A stretch of 64,000 bases of DNA from Clostridia bacterium (lineage in GTDB: Bacteria; Bacillota; Clostridia; Lutisporales; Lutisporaceae), in NCBI GenBank assembly GCA_035628995.1, contig DASPIR010000030.1, positions 1 through 64,000 on the forward strand. Direction: 5' to 3'. The notes under the pieces are model-generated. The model searched no databases. It was not told where the DNA came from and saw only the letters and a program-made list of their open reading frames with translations. The translations under genes were made by a program, and so were the position numbers. Every line of letters starts with the position of its first letter. Position 1 is the first letter of the stretch. Shown piece by piece: positions 45,957 to 54,478 of this stretch.

Positions 45957-46808
45957 ATGGGAGCTAAAAATATATTCATAGTTGGTGCAGGGCAAATGGG
46001 TTCTGGAATTGCCCAGACAGCAGTCATATCTGGCTATAATGTGACCATGCACGATATATCTGATGCCTTTGTAAAAAAAGGAGCTGACAAGATAGATAAA
46101 AATCTTGCCAGACTAGTAGATAAGGGCAAAATAACATTGGAAGATAAGAATGCAGCGATGGCTAGGCTGAAAACTACCACAAGCCTAAATGATGCAGCGT
46201 TCTGTGACTTTGCAATTGAAGCAGCAAGTGAAAACATAGAGATTAAAAAGAACATATTTAAAAGCCTTGATGAAATATGTGAAAAAACTACAATAATCGC
46301 AAGTAATACATCGTCTATTTCAATTACCGAACTGGCAGCAGCTACTAAAAGAGCTGACAGAGTTATAGGTATGCATTATTTCAATCCTGTACCTGTCATG
46401 AAGCTTCTTGAAATAACAGTAGGGTATGACACGTCGGATGCCACCTTAAATGCTGCAAAAGAAATTGGGGAAAAGATGGGAAAGGTCACTGTTGTGTCAA
46501 AGGATAAGGCGGGCTTTATTGTAAACAGACTGCTTGACCCTATGCTAAATGAGGCAATATACCTTTTAGATGAAGGTATTGCAACTGTCGAAGACATAGA
46601 CAAAGCTTTGGTGAACGGCTGCAACCATCCCATGGGACCACTTGCTCTCACAGACCTTATCGGCCTTGACGTGCTGCTTGCAGTCATGGAGGTCCTACAC
46701 AGCGAGTATGGAGACCCAAAGTTCAGACCGTGTCCTCTTCTGAAAAAGATGGTTAGAGCAGGATATTTAGGTAGAAAGACCGGAAAGGGATTCTATGAAT
46801 ATAAATAG
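45957..46808 (+). CDS. hbd: 3-hydroxybutyryl-CoA dehydrogenase
   Basis: The 283-residue NAD(P)-dependent enzyme interconverts acetoacetyl-CoA and 3-hydroxybutyryl-CoA. It has the Rossmann motif [26 protein letters not shown], the active [13 protein letters not shown] stretch with the catalytic His, and LTDLIGLDV. The start ATG 45957 follows GAAGGGAG. Confidence 0.94.
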   Translation: MGAKNIFIVGAGQMGSGIAQTAVISGYNVTMHDISDAFVKKGADKIDKNLARLVDKGKITLEDKNAAMARLKTTTSLNDAAFCDFAIEAASENIEIKKNIFKSLDEICEKTTIIASNTSSISITELAAATKRADRVIGMHYFNPVPVMKLLEITVGYDTSDATLNAAKEIGEKMGKVTVVSKDKAGFIVNRLLDPMLNEAIYLLDEGIATVEDIDKALVNGCNHPMGPLALTDLIGLDVLLAVMEVLHSEYGDPKFRPCPLLKKMVRAGYLGRKTGKGFYEYK

Positions 46809-46824
46809 AAACGGGAGGGTTATA

Positions 46825-47607
46825 ATGGAAGAGTACAATAATATTTTATACAAGGTTGAAGAGAATATTGCGTTTATTACTCTGAATAGGCCAAAAGCCC
46901 TTAATGCGTTGAACACTGAAACCCTCGACGATCTGGGCTGGGCAGTTCTTAGAGCTGGTAAGGAAAAGGAAGTTAAGGCTGTAATAATTACGGGTGAGGG
47001 CAGGGCATTTGTAGCAGGTGCCGATATAGCAGAGATGCGAGGTTTGACAATTCAAGAGGGCAGAGATATGACAATACTCGGACAGGAAGTATTTAACAGA
47101 ATTGAGAACCTTGATAAACCTGTCATTGCAGCTGTAAACGGTTTTGCTTTAGGCGGAGGATGCGAGCTTGCCATGGCCTGTGATATAAGAGTTGCATCTG
47201 ATAAGGCTAAATTCGGACAGCCGGAGGTAAATCTCGGAATAATACCGGGATTTGGTGGAACCCAAAGACTTCCAAGGCTGGTGGGCAAAGGTGCTGCAAA
47301 GTATTTGATATTTACTGGGGAGATGATATCAGCTGAAGAAGCGTTCAGGCTGGGACTTGTTGATAAGGTAGTACCTGGTGAAGAGCTTTTGAGCACAGCG
47401 GTTTCTATAGCAAAAGTAATTATGTCCAAAGCCCCTGTTGCTATAAAGATGGCAAAGCACGCCATAAAGAATGGAATGAATGTTGATTTGAAATCAGGAA
47501 TAGCTTATGAAGCTGAGGCTTATACGACATCCTTTGGCACAGAGGACAGAATTGAAGGAATGAGCGCATTTGTAGAAAAAAGGTCAGCAGAATTCAAAAA
47601 CAAATAA
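46825..47607 (+). CDS. crt: Enoyl-CoA hydratase (crotonase)
   Basis: The 260-residue crotonase has the oxyanion-hole segments FVAGADIAEM and ALGGGCELAMACDI, and the two catalytic acids in GQPEVNLGIIPGFGGTQRL. It hydrates crotonyl-CoA to 3-hydroxybutyryl-CoA or the reverse. The start ATG 46825 follows GGGAGGG 16 bases after hbd. The product connects the dehydratase output with the thiolase arm. Confidence 0.93.
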   Translation: MEEYNNILYKVEENIAFITLNRPKALNALNTETLDDLGWAVLRAGKEKEVKAVIITGEGRAFVAGADIAEMRGLTIQEGRDMTILGQEVFNRIENLDKPVIAAVNGFALGGGCELAMACDIRVASDKAKFGQPEVNLGIIPGFGGTQRLPRLVGKGAAKYLIFTGEMISAEEAFRLGLVDKVVPGEELLSTAVSIAKVIMSKAPVAIKMAKHAIKNGMNVDLKSGIAYEAEAYTTSFGTEDRIEGMSAFVEKRSAEFKNK

Positions 47608-47635
47608 TAGAGCATATATTGAAGGAGGTATATAC

Positions 47636-48790
47636 ATGCAGTTTTTTCAATTTACAGAGGAACAGGACATGTTACGCAAAGCAGTAAGGGAGTTTGTAGA
47701 GGCTGAAATTGCTCCTAAAGCTGCTGAATGGGACGATCAGGATTATTTCCCGATAGAGCTCTTCCCGGCAATGGGTGAGATGGGTATTGCCGGAATATTC
47801 GTTCCTGAAGAATTTGGCGGAGCCGGGATGGGACACGTAGAAAGAGCTATTTGTATAGAGGAGATCGCCAGACATTCTGGTGGATTAGCCATTGCTATGA
47901 TGACTCATCATCTTGGCATAGCAGCCATTTTGGATTTTGGCAGTGAAGATCAGAAGAAGAAGTATTTACCGGAGCTTTGTGCCGGCACTAAGTTAGGTGG
48001 ATTAGCCGTTACAGAGCCTGGTGGAGGTTCCGACTTTTCCGGTCAGAAAACTACCGCTGAACTGTTAGATGGACAATGGGTGCTAAACGGCCGCAAATGC
48101 TTTATTACTAATCATAATGCAGATGTAAATATAATAACCACTGTAACGGGCAAAGATGAAAAGGGACGCAATCAATTAAGTGCTTTCATTGTAGAGAAAG
48201 GCACACCCGGATTTGCTGCAGGCCGTAAGGAGCACAAGATGGGGTTGAGGGGTTCTGTTACAGGCGATGTAATTCTCAATGATGTGAAGGTTCCTGAAGA
48301 AAACCTGATAGGTAAAGCTGGTGCAGGTGCAAAGATTGGTATGACCGCTATTGGCGAAGTGGGCAGGGCAGGAATGAGCGCAATATGTGTAGGTATACTC
48401 AGAGGCTGTGTAGAAGAAGCTGTTAAGTTTGCAAATGAGAGAGTACTTTATGGAAAGCCAATTGCTAAGCTGCAGGCTATTCAGCTTGAAGTTGCCAATA
48501 TTCGTACGGATTATGAAGCTGCTAAACTGTTATTATACTTCGCTGCCGGCAAAAAGGATGCAAAACAGCCAGCGACACCGGATTTTGCTCTGGCAAAGTA
48601 CTATTCCTCAGAGGCGGCTGTTCGCTCTTCCAAGCGTACTATGGATCTCATGGGAGGCTATGGCGTTATCAACGAATACCCCGTAGGCCGTTTCCTGAGA
48701 GATGCTTTGGCGTCTATCCCATCTGGTGGAACTTCCCATATTCAGCAGTTGATTATTGCAGGGAATACTCTATCAGACTTTAAAGCATAA
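47636..48790 (+). CDS. Acyl-CoA dehydrogenase, Etf-linked, lacking the usual catalytic Glu
   Basis: The 384-residue flavoenzyme has LAVTEPGGGSDFSGQKTTA, GRKCFITN and the C-terminal MGGYGVINEYPVGRFLRDA of the acyl-CoA dehydrogenase family. At the standard base position, where butyryl-CoA dehydrogenases have YEGT, this protein has SGGT with Gly364. It is followed by etfB-etfA, so it probably reduces an enoyl-CoA (crotonyl-CoA, or acrylyl-CoA as in AcrC-type enzymes) with Etf. Arginine codon use (8 of 16 CGN) differs from the genes upstream. Confidence 0.9.
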   Translation: MQFFQFTEEQDMLRKAVREFVEAEIAPKAAEWDDQDYFPIELFPAMGEMGIAGIFVPEEFGGAGMGHVERAICIEEIARHSGGLAIAMMTHHLGIAAILDFGSEDQKKKYLPELCAGTKLGGLAVTEPGGGSDFSGQKTTAELLDGQWVLNGRKCFITNHNADVNIITTVTGKDEKGRNQLSAFIVEKGTPGFAAGRKEHKMGLRGSVTGDVILNDVKVPEENLIGKAGAGAKIGMTAIGEVGRAGMSAICVGILRGCVEEAVKFANERVLYGKPIAKLQAIQLEVANIRTDYEAAKLLLYFAAGKKDAKQPATPDFALAKYYSSEAAVRSSKRTMDLMGGYGVINEYPVGRFLRDALASIPSGGTSHIQQLIIAGNTLSDFKA

Positions 48791-48808
48791 GAAGGAAGGA
48801 GAACAATG

Positions 48809-49657
48809 ATGGCTTTAAGAATAGTTGTTTGTATCAAGCCGGTTCCCGATCCTCAATACTATGATAAGGTCAGTATTGATCCTAAAACCAAGCGTATCAC
48901 TCGTGAAGGAATTCCAACTATCATAAACCCAGTAGATAAAAATGGGATTGAAGCAGCTCTGCAGCTCAAGAAGATTTATGGGGGCAAGGTAACGGTAATT
49001 ACTATGGCCCCGCCTAATGCGGTAGAGAATTTGCGGGAGGCCCTTGCCATGGGTGCTGATGAAGCGGTATTGCTGTCCGACAGAGCTTTTGGAGGTGCCG
49101 ATACTCTGGCAACCTCCTATACTCTGGCTAAAGGGATTGAAAAGTTGGATGGATTTGATATTGTTTTCTGCGGTGCAGAAAGCGCTGACGGAGCAACAGC
49201 TCAGGTTTCCTCCCAGTTGGGGGAATGGCTGAAAGTACCCCATTTATGGAATGTTTTCAGTTTGGAAACGCAGGATGAGAGATCCCTCAGAGTGAAAACA
49301 AAAGTAGAGAACGGCTCCATGGAATGGGAGGTTAAGCTGCCTTGCCTTTTAGGCGTAGCGAGGGAGTTGAATAAGCCCCGCTTCATTTCAGCAATGGGAA
49401 TCATCAAGTCTAAAAATAAACCAGTCCTTGTATGGGGCAAATCCGATTTGGTCGTGGAGGATGAAAGGCTAGGACTCGCTGGTTCTCCTACGAAAGCCGG
49501 AGCCATATTTACTCCGGATATGAAGAGGAAGAGCGAAATGCTTACCGGCTCTGTTGAAGAAATAGTGGACACAGTTATTGAAAGACTGAGAGCCGGCGGA
49601 GTTAATGTCCCTGCTGACAGCTACAGTTGTAGTTGTGAAGGAGGAGGCCGAAAATGA
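48809..49657 (+). CDS. etfB: Electron transfer flavoprotein beta subunit
   Basis: The 282-residue EtfB begins LRIVVCIKPVPDP, with the nucleotide/FAD stretch VFCGAESADGATAQVSSQLGE near 125. It forms a heterodimer with EtfA and, with the dehydrogenase, could carry out NADH-driven bifurcating reduction of crotonyl-CoA and ferredoxin. The Ser/Cys-containing C-terminal tail (YSCSCEGGG) is unusual. ATG 48806 is an alternative start. It overlaps etfA by four bases. Confidence 0.92.
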   Translation: MALRIVVCIKPVPDPQYYDKVSIDPKTKRITREGIPTIINPVDKNGIEAALQLKKIYGGKVTVITMAPPNAVENLREALAMGADEAVLLSDRAFGGADTLATSYTLAKGIEKLDGFDIVFCGAESADGATAQVSSQLGEWLKVPHLWNVFSLETQDERSLRVKTKVENGSMEWEVKLPCLLGVARELNKPRFISAMGIIKSKNKPVLVWGKSDLVVEDERLGLAGSPTKAGAIFTPDMKRKSEMLTGSVEEIVDTVIERLRAGGVNVPADSYSCSCEGGGRK

Positions 49658-50640
49658 AGAAGAAGATATGGGTGTTTGCTGAGCAGGTAAATTGCACCTT
49701 AGACCGAGTAACTTTAGAACTGCTGACCAAGGCAAAAGAGCTGGCTGCTGCGATATCAGGGGAAACAGAAATCGGTGCTGTACTATTGGGGCGGAATGTA
49801 AAAAACCTATGCGGGATTCTGGCCAATTATGGAGCAGAAACGATTTACCTTGCAGAGTCAGAGGAATTGGGGCTTTATAATCATATGCTCTATGCTCCGC
49901 TTATTTCAGAGCTGATAAAGCAGGAAGACCCGGAGATTGTACTCTTTGGCGCAACAGCAATTGGTTCTGAATTAGGGCCTACAGTTGCCGCCCAGTTAAA
50001 AACTGGCGTTGCCGCCCACTGTGTAGATATGCGCATTGATGAAAATGAACATTTAGTAGCTGCGGTACCTTCCTTTGGCGGCAAGATTCTCGGTGAAATC
50101 CTCTGCCCTGATACAAGACCTCAGATGGCCAGTGTTAAGCCCGGTATTTTTGTACAGGGTGAAGCAGAGCAGCGAGAGCCCAATATAATAATGATTGATG
50201 TTAGTAAAATTAAAGCTGATAATATTCCTTTAAAGGCGGTTAAGCTGGATAAAAAAGAAATTGAGGGTGTACCTCTGGATAGCGCGGAAGTAGTATTATG
50301 CGGAGGCTATGGCCTGGGTAATAAAGCAAATTGGGACAAGTTAGAAAAGTTAGCAGCCTTATTAAGCGGTGCCGCAGCTTGTACCCGTCCTGTAGTTGAT
50401 GAGGGCTGGGCTCCGGGTGAACACGTCATGGTAGGCACAAGCGGCAAATCAATCCGTCCCAAGGCTTATATCGGTTTCGGAATTTCCGGGGCAACTCACC
50501 ACGTTTGTGGTATGAAGGATTCTGGATTGGTAATCAACGTGAATCGGGATGAAAAAACAGCAATGTTTGAGGTCTCGGATATAGGAATCGCAGCAGATTT
50601 AAACGAAATTCTGGATCAATTATTAACTAAGCTTTCATAA
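49654..50640 (+). CDS. etfA: Electron transfer flavoprotein alpha subunit
   Basis: The 328-residue EtfA has the C-terminal FAD domain with GEHVMVGTSGKSIRPKAYIGF, GISGATHH and INVNRDEKTAMFEVSDIGIA. It lacks the N-terminal ferredoxin domain found in some Clostridial EtfA. Seven of its eight arginine codons are CGN, in contrast to neighbouring operon genes. It ends the 13-gene operon at a strong terminator. Confidence 0.93.
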   Translation: MKKKIWVFAEQVNCTLDRVTLELLTKAKELAAAISGETEIGAVLLGRNVKNLCGILANYGAETIYLAESEELGLYNHMLYAPLISELIKQEDPEIVLFGATAIGSELGPTVAAQLKTGVAAHCVDMRIDENEHLVAAVPSFGGKILGEILCPDTRPQMASVKPGIFVQGEAEQREPNIIMIDVSKIKADNIPLKAVKLDKKEIEGVPLDSAEVVLCGGYGLGNKANWDKLEKLAALLSGAAACTRPVVDEGWAPGEHVMVGTSGKSIRPKAYIGFGISGATHHVCGMKDSGLVINVNRDEKTAMFEVSDIGIAADLNEILDQLLTKLS

Positions 50641-50674
50641 AATAAGCCACTGCTAAGAGCAGTGGCTTATTTTA
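50640..50674. terminator. Bidirectional terminator
   Basis: AAATAAGCCACTGCT and AGCAGTGGCTTATTT are perfect arms around AAG. The right arm overlaps the stop codon of the convergent lipoprotein gene. Confidence 0.93.
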
Positions 50675-53006
50675 TGAAGTCCGGTGCATCTACTATATCA
50701 AGCTTTTTATTATATACAAAATCCTTGTTGAATGCAGCATAAATATCATCATCTATGAAGTTCTTAATGGTATTATATCTGCAGTCAAGGTATTTCCATT
50801 GGTCTTCCTCTTTGAAAACCAGATAGGAGCTGTTCTCACCCAAGGCTATGTAGGTATTTTCGGTGCTGCCAGTGAGCTGACTATATAGTCCGAAGGCAAG
50901 CAAGGCTTTATCCCAATGGCTTCCTGTCTTATTTACAATGCAATAATCCGGGAAGAAGAACATATCTGGACTTCTCTCCTCGTCGGCGATATCTCCTAGG
51001 ATATCTACAATTTTCTGAGTCTTTGCCGCTGTATCGGACAGCAGGTTGGAAATTCCACCGCTTAAGGCTTTCAACTGTCTGGAATTTTCAGAAGCCTCTG
51101 CATAAGCATTCGGATGCTCCACATTTATCAGGCCGGCAGCATAGCGTGCATAGTCAAATTGGCTTACTGGATACCTTAAGGCTGTATTGACGATATATCT
51201 TGTGCATTTTACAGCAAGCAGGCTGCCCATTGCGGACCTGAGCTTATCCCGGGCTTCATCAAGTGTAGAGAAACGGCAGGGGGTATCATCTATTATAAAG
51301 GTATTTCTCAGCAGGCTGTATATATCCTCTGAATCATCAGGCATATCAAGCTTTTCCGTAAGCTCTGACTTTCTGAAGGGTACCTTTGCCGGAGCTTTCC
51401 TGGGAGGGCGGCCGGGAAGATAAAATACAGTACTTGCTTTATCACTTATCGTTGTCGTCTCCTCCGCATCAAGATTTGAATCATTGTTTTCATAGCTTAG
51501 GAATCCGGCTTCATTATAAAAAGATTGAAGCTCACCCAAGTTAAGCTGCAGCTCGGGAGTATATATTACCGAACTTCCCGGACTTGCAGCATAGCCGGCA
51601 TCGATATTGAAGAATATGGCATTGCCTTTAGCTGCAGTTATATTGTATACTTCTGCTGCAGAAAAGCCTGCAAGTCTCATGACCGCGGTGCCTAAAACAG
51701 AAACTTCAAGCTCGTTTCCGGAATCTTCTATTTCATGAGCTGTGCGAGTATGAACCACATTGTCTCCCAGCAAAAACCCATTGTCATCATGCGTATTATC
51801 TGAGAAAACACTTATATTGCGACTGGCATAGTCAGCATAAGCATATGCTGTACCGCTGCTGTTTCCGTATGGGAGCTTAAACACTGATGTGCAAAGGCGG
51901 CTGTCAGTATAATTGGCATTTATAAGCACCATGCTGTCATATAAAGATTGCTCAGGGTAGAACTCATATCTCGAAAAGGCTTTGGAATAATCCTCGCTAT
52001 ACCTGTTATCGATATATCTCTGCTCTCTTAGAAGCTGTTCCTTCTCGGACTGAAGCTCTTCCTCCATAACTTCCAGGTTCGCCTCCATATGCTTCTGAAC
52101 CTCTCTCAAACGCTGGGAAGTCTTATCAATATCAAGAGTAACCAAGGTGGTCAGCTCCAGCGGTGCGGCATTTCTCAACCTATCCTCGTCGATGAAATAT
52201 ACTCCGGGGTTAAGATATGGGTTATCCTTCATGTACTCTGTCATAAAGCGTATGGAGCTTTCTGCCGTCTTTAAACTGCTGCCCTGGATTATTACCACAT
52301 GCCGATAGCTTTCTACGTTGGACAATACCTGGACAATCCCTACGTTATTGCCTGGATAATCATCGGTTACCTTTACTGAGGTAAGCCCCTTTTCTTCAAG
52401 GTCAAGTATCGATGCATTATCATAGGGGGTACCGACCAATATGATATCTCCATAGGACTGCAGGTGTTCTGTATCGGTGCGCAGCTGTGAAGCCAGCATG
52501 TCACTCATCGTATAGGCAGTATCATATAATACGCTTTCGCTCCCCACAATTACTGTAGGATTCATGTAGGGATAGTAATTGTAATCACCAATACTCCAAG
52601 AGGTCTTTTCAAATATAAAATAGATGTCCCTAATGGACTGAATACTTATGTTTTTGTTGTCAACAGTACCCTCATAGCTTATTTTGACTGTGCATACAAC
52701 TCCATCCTTGAGTCTTTTTGCATTAAGGACAGTTTGCGAATAACTCTTTAGCTTTGTAGTGTCCATAAGCTTTCTTAGGTTGTCCAGCTCCAGCTGACGT
52801 CGGGGACAGCCTTCCGAAAAGCTGCTGGCAATTCTGTCCGCATTGTTTTCCATTACCGCAGCGGATATGTCATTCAGCACCTTTTGCATTTTTTCCACCT
52901 CAGGAATATCAAAGCTCTTCTTAGCCCCCTGGTCTTTAGAACAGCCAGTAAGCAGCACTGAAAAAGCAAAAACCAATATAATTAAAAGCAAATAATTCCT
53001 TCTCAT
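50667..53006 (-). CDS. Large lipoprotein of unknown function
   Basis: The 779-residue protein has a lipoprotein signal (MRRNYLLLIILVFAFSVLLTGC). It contains no domain I can name with confidence. Features are a NTF2-like N-terminal part (about residues 35-150), a possible ligand- or peptidase-like mid region with a coiled coil (MEANLEVMEEELQSEKEQLL) and a C-terminal part resembling transglutaminase-like or gluzincin folds without a clear active site. The start ATG 53006 follows GGAGGAATACTT. It lies between the butyrate operon and a glycosyltransferase. Confidence 0.75.
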   Translation of the reverse strand: MRRNYLLLIILVFAFSVLLTGCSKDQGAKKSFDIPEVEKMQKVLNDISAAVMENNADRIASSFSEGCPRRQLELDNLRKLMDTTKLKSYSQTVLNAKRLKDGVVCTVKISYEGTVDNKNISIQSIRDIYFIFEKTSWSIGDYNYYPYMNPTVIVGSESVLYDTAYTMSDMLASQLRTDTEHLQSYGDIILVGTPYDNASILDLEEKGLTSVKVTDDYPGNNVGIVQVLSNVESYRHVVIIQGSSLKTAESSIRFMTEYMKDNPYLNPGVYFIDEDRLRNAAPLELTTLVTLDIDKTSQRLREVQKHMEANLEVMEEELQSEKEQLLREQRYIDNRYSEDYSKAFSRYEFYPEQSLYDSMVLINANYTDSRLCTSVFKLPYGNSSGTAYAYADYASRNISVFSDNTHDDNGFLLGDNVVHTRTAHEIEDSGNELEVSVLGTAVMRLAGFSAAEVYNITAAKGNAIFFNIDAGYAASPGSSVIYTPELQLNLGELQSFYNEAGFLSYENNDSNLDAEETTTISDKASTVFYLPGRPPRKAPAKVPFRKSELTEKLDMPDDSEDIYSLLRNTFIIDDTPCRFSTLDEARDKLRSAMGSLLAVKCTRYIVNTALRYPVSQFDYARYAAGLINVEHPNAYAEASENSRQLKALSGGISNLLSDTAAKTQKIVDILGDIADEERSPDMFFFPDYCIVNKTGSHWDKALLAFGLYSQLTGSTENTYIALGENSSYLVFKEEDQWKYLDCRYNTIKNFIDDDIYAAFNKDFVYNKKLDIVDAPDFIK

Positions 53007-53051
53007 AAGTATTCCTCCAAAGAAAATTGCATCTATATTATAGCACAAACT

Positions 53052-53106
53052 GCGGGCGAACGGTGTTCGCCCCTACCTTCCCCGAAACCCCGAAACCCCG
53101 AAACCC
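53052..53106. repeat. REP-like palindrome plus CGAAACCC tandem repeat
   Basis: GGGCGAACGGTGTTCGCCC (53055-53073) is the GTAGGGGCGA-type palindrome in the opposite orientation. It is followed by three to four copies of an 8-base unit CCGAAACC (53080-53106). It lies between the lipoprotein and glycosyltransferase genes. Confidence 0.75.
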
Positions 53107-53111
53107 CGTAC

Positions 53112-54236
53112 CTATCTATTATTATACACTTCTTCGTAAACCTTTATAGTCTCAATTACTGTTTTCTTCCAGGAGAAGCTGTAAGCCCTTCTTAGAGCTT
53201 TGACAGATAGAGCCTCCCTGAACTCAGCGTCTGATATGGTTTTGTAAATCTTATCTGAAAGCTCATCCGTATCGTAGGGGTCTGCCAATAAAGCCCCGTC
53301 CCCCACCACTTCCGGGATTGAGGTCACATTTGTGGTAATAGTGGGAGTTCCACAGGTCATTGCTTCGAGTGGAGGAAGGCCAAAGCCCTCGTAAAGTGAG
53401 GGATATACGAATAAGGAAGCACAATTATAAAAATAGGGCAGATGCTCGTATGGGACATAACCGACGAATACCACTCTATCTTGCAGACCCATAGCAGCGA
53501 CCTTCTTTTTAAGCTCATAGTGGTTATCTTTTGAGGCTCCCAGCAGCACCAGATCATAATACCCCGGCAGCTCCTTGTACAGCCTCCTATATGACTCAAG
53601 CAAACCGTCCACATTCTTTCGAGGGCTAAAACCACCCAGGTATAGTATGAAATCGTTTGAATAGTTGTATTCCATCCTAAGGAAGTCCCAGGCCTTTTCT
53701 TTATCAATAAGCCTGAACCTGCTGTCTGCTGCCAGGTATGCCACTCTGATCTTATCCTCAGGCAGGTTGAAGTACTTGATGATATCCTGCTTGGAATAGT
53801 TGGAGACGGTGATTACCTTATCACACTCTTCGAGTATATAGGGCATCTCTTCAAGAAATTTATCCACATAACTTTTACCGCAAGTTTCCGGCATTACATA
53901 GGGTATTAAATCATGCACAGTAGCAACATAGGAGCAGTATTTTGATTTTGGAAGCCCCAGTCCGTTCTGCGGCAGGTGGAAGATGTCACAACTGTTCTTT
54001 TTTAACTGAGCAGGGAGAAATATCTCATCCCAGAAACGTTTGTTCTTTTCCCCAAACAAGGTGAGATTGATGTTGCTCTTGCCCAATAAAAGGTCATAGC
54101 CGTCATTTGGCCAGAAAAAGCTATAGTTGTTTTTAACGTCAATATCCATGATGTTTTCCATTAATCTTGCAGTATAAGTACCAATTCCGGTTCCGGCATA
54201 AAGTTTGGCTCCCCTTGTATCTATGCATATATGCAT
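53112..54236 (-). CDS. Glycosyltransferase family 4-type protein
   Basis: The 374-residue GT-B enzyme has an N-terminal acceptor domain (MHICIDTRGAKLYAGTGIGT) and the C-terminal donor domain with LYLGGFSPRKNVDGLL and the EX7E motif in PSLYEGFGLPPLEAMTCG. It transfers a nucleotide-activated sugar, possibly GDP-mannose, to a polysaccharide. The start ATG 54236 follows CAGGAG; GTG 54245 is too near it. It is divergent from a CotS-kinase cluster, recalling the cotSA-cotS pair of Bacillus spore coats. Confidence 0.88.
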   Translation of the reverse strand: MHICIDTRGAKLYAGTGIGTYTARLMENIMDIDVKNNYSFFWPNDGYDLLLGKSNINLTLFGEKNKRFWDEIFLPAQLKKNSCDIFHLPQNGLGLPKSKYCSYVATVHDLIPYVMPETCGKSYVDKFLEEMPYILEECDKVITVSNYSKQDIIKYFNLPEDKIRVAYLAADSRFRLIDKEKAWDFLRMEYNYSNDFILYLGGFSPRKNVDGLLESYRRLYKELPGYYDLVLLGASKDNHYELKKKVAAMGLQDRVVFVGYVPYEHLPYFYNCASLFVYPSLYEGFGLPPLEAMTCGTPTITTNVTSIPEVVGDGALLADPYDTDELSDKIYKTISDAEFREALSVKALRRAYSFSWKKTVIETIKVYEEVYNNR

Positions 54237-54258
54237 ATAATTCACTCCTGTTTATATC

Positions 54259-54366
54259 TGTTTCGCGTTTCGCGTTTCGGGTTACGCGGTTCAGCTAGTT
54301 CGTCGAAGCTTTTCCCAAACACTCGCAACTCGCAACTCGTAACCAATTCTCCCATAGGAATCCCCT
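54259..54366. repeat. Heptad repeat element, copy A (left of CotS cluster)
   Basis: Left part: GTTTCGC units on the minus sense (TTTCGCGTTTCGCGTTTCGG). Centre: CAGCTAGTTCGTCGAAGC. Right part: plus-sense units ACTCGCA, ACTCGCA, ACTCGTA, then a CCATAGGAATCCCC end. The reverse complement of 59232-59345 aligns with it along most of its length. Confidence 0.8.
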
Positions 54367-54478
54367 ATAGATACCATTATATTTAACAGTACTTGTACCT
54401 GTGACTGAATAGACCTGTAACACAATTTCCTTGGCATCATATAATGATATAAATGCTGTAAAAATGAGGGAAATTTTT

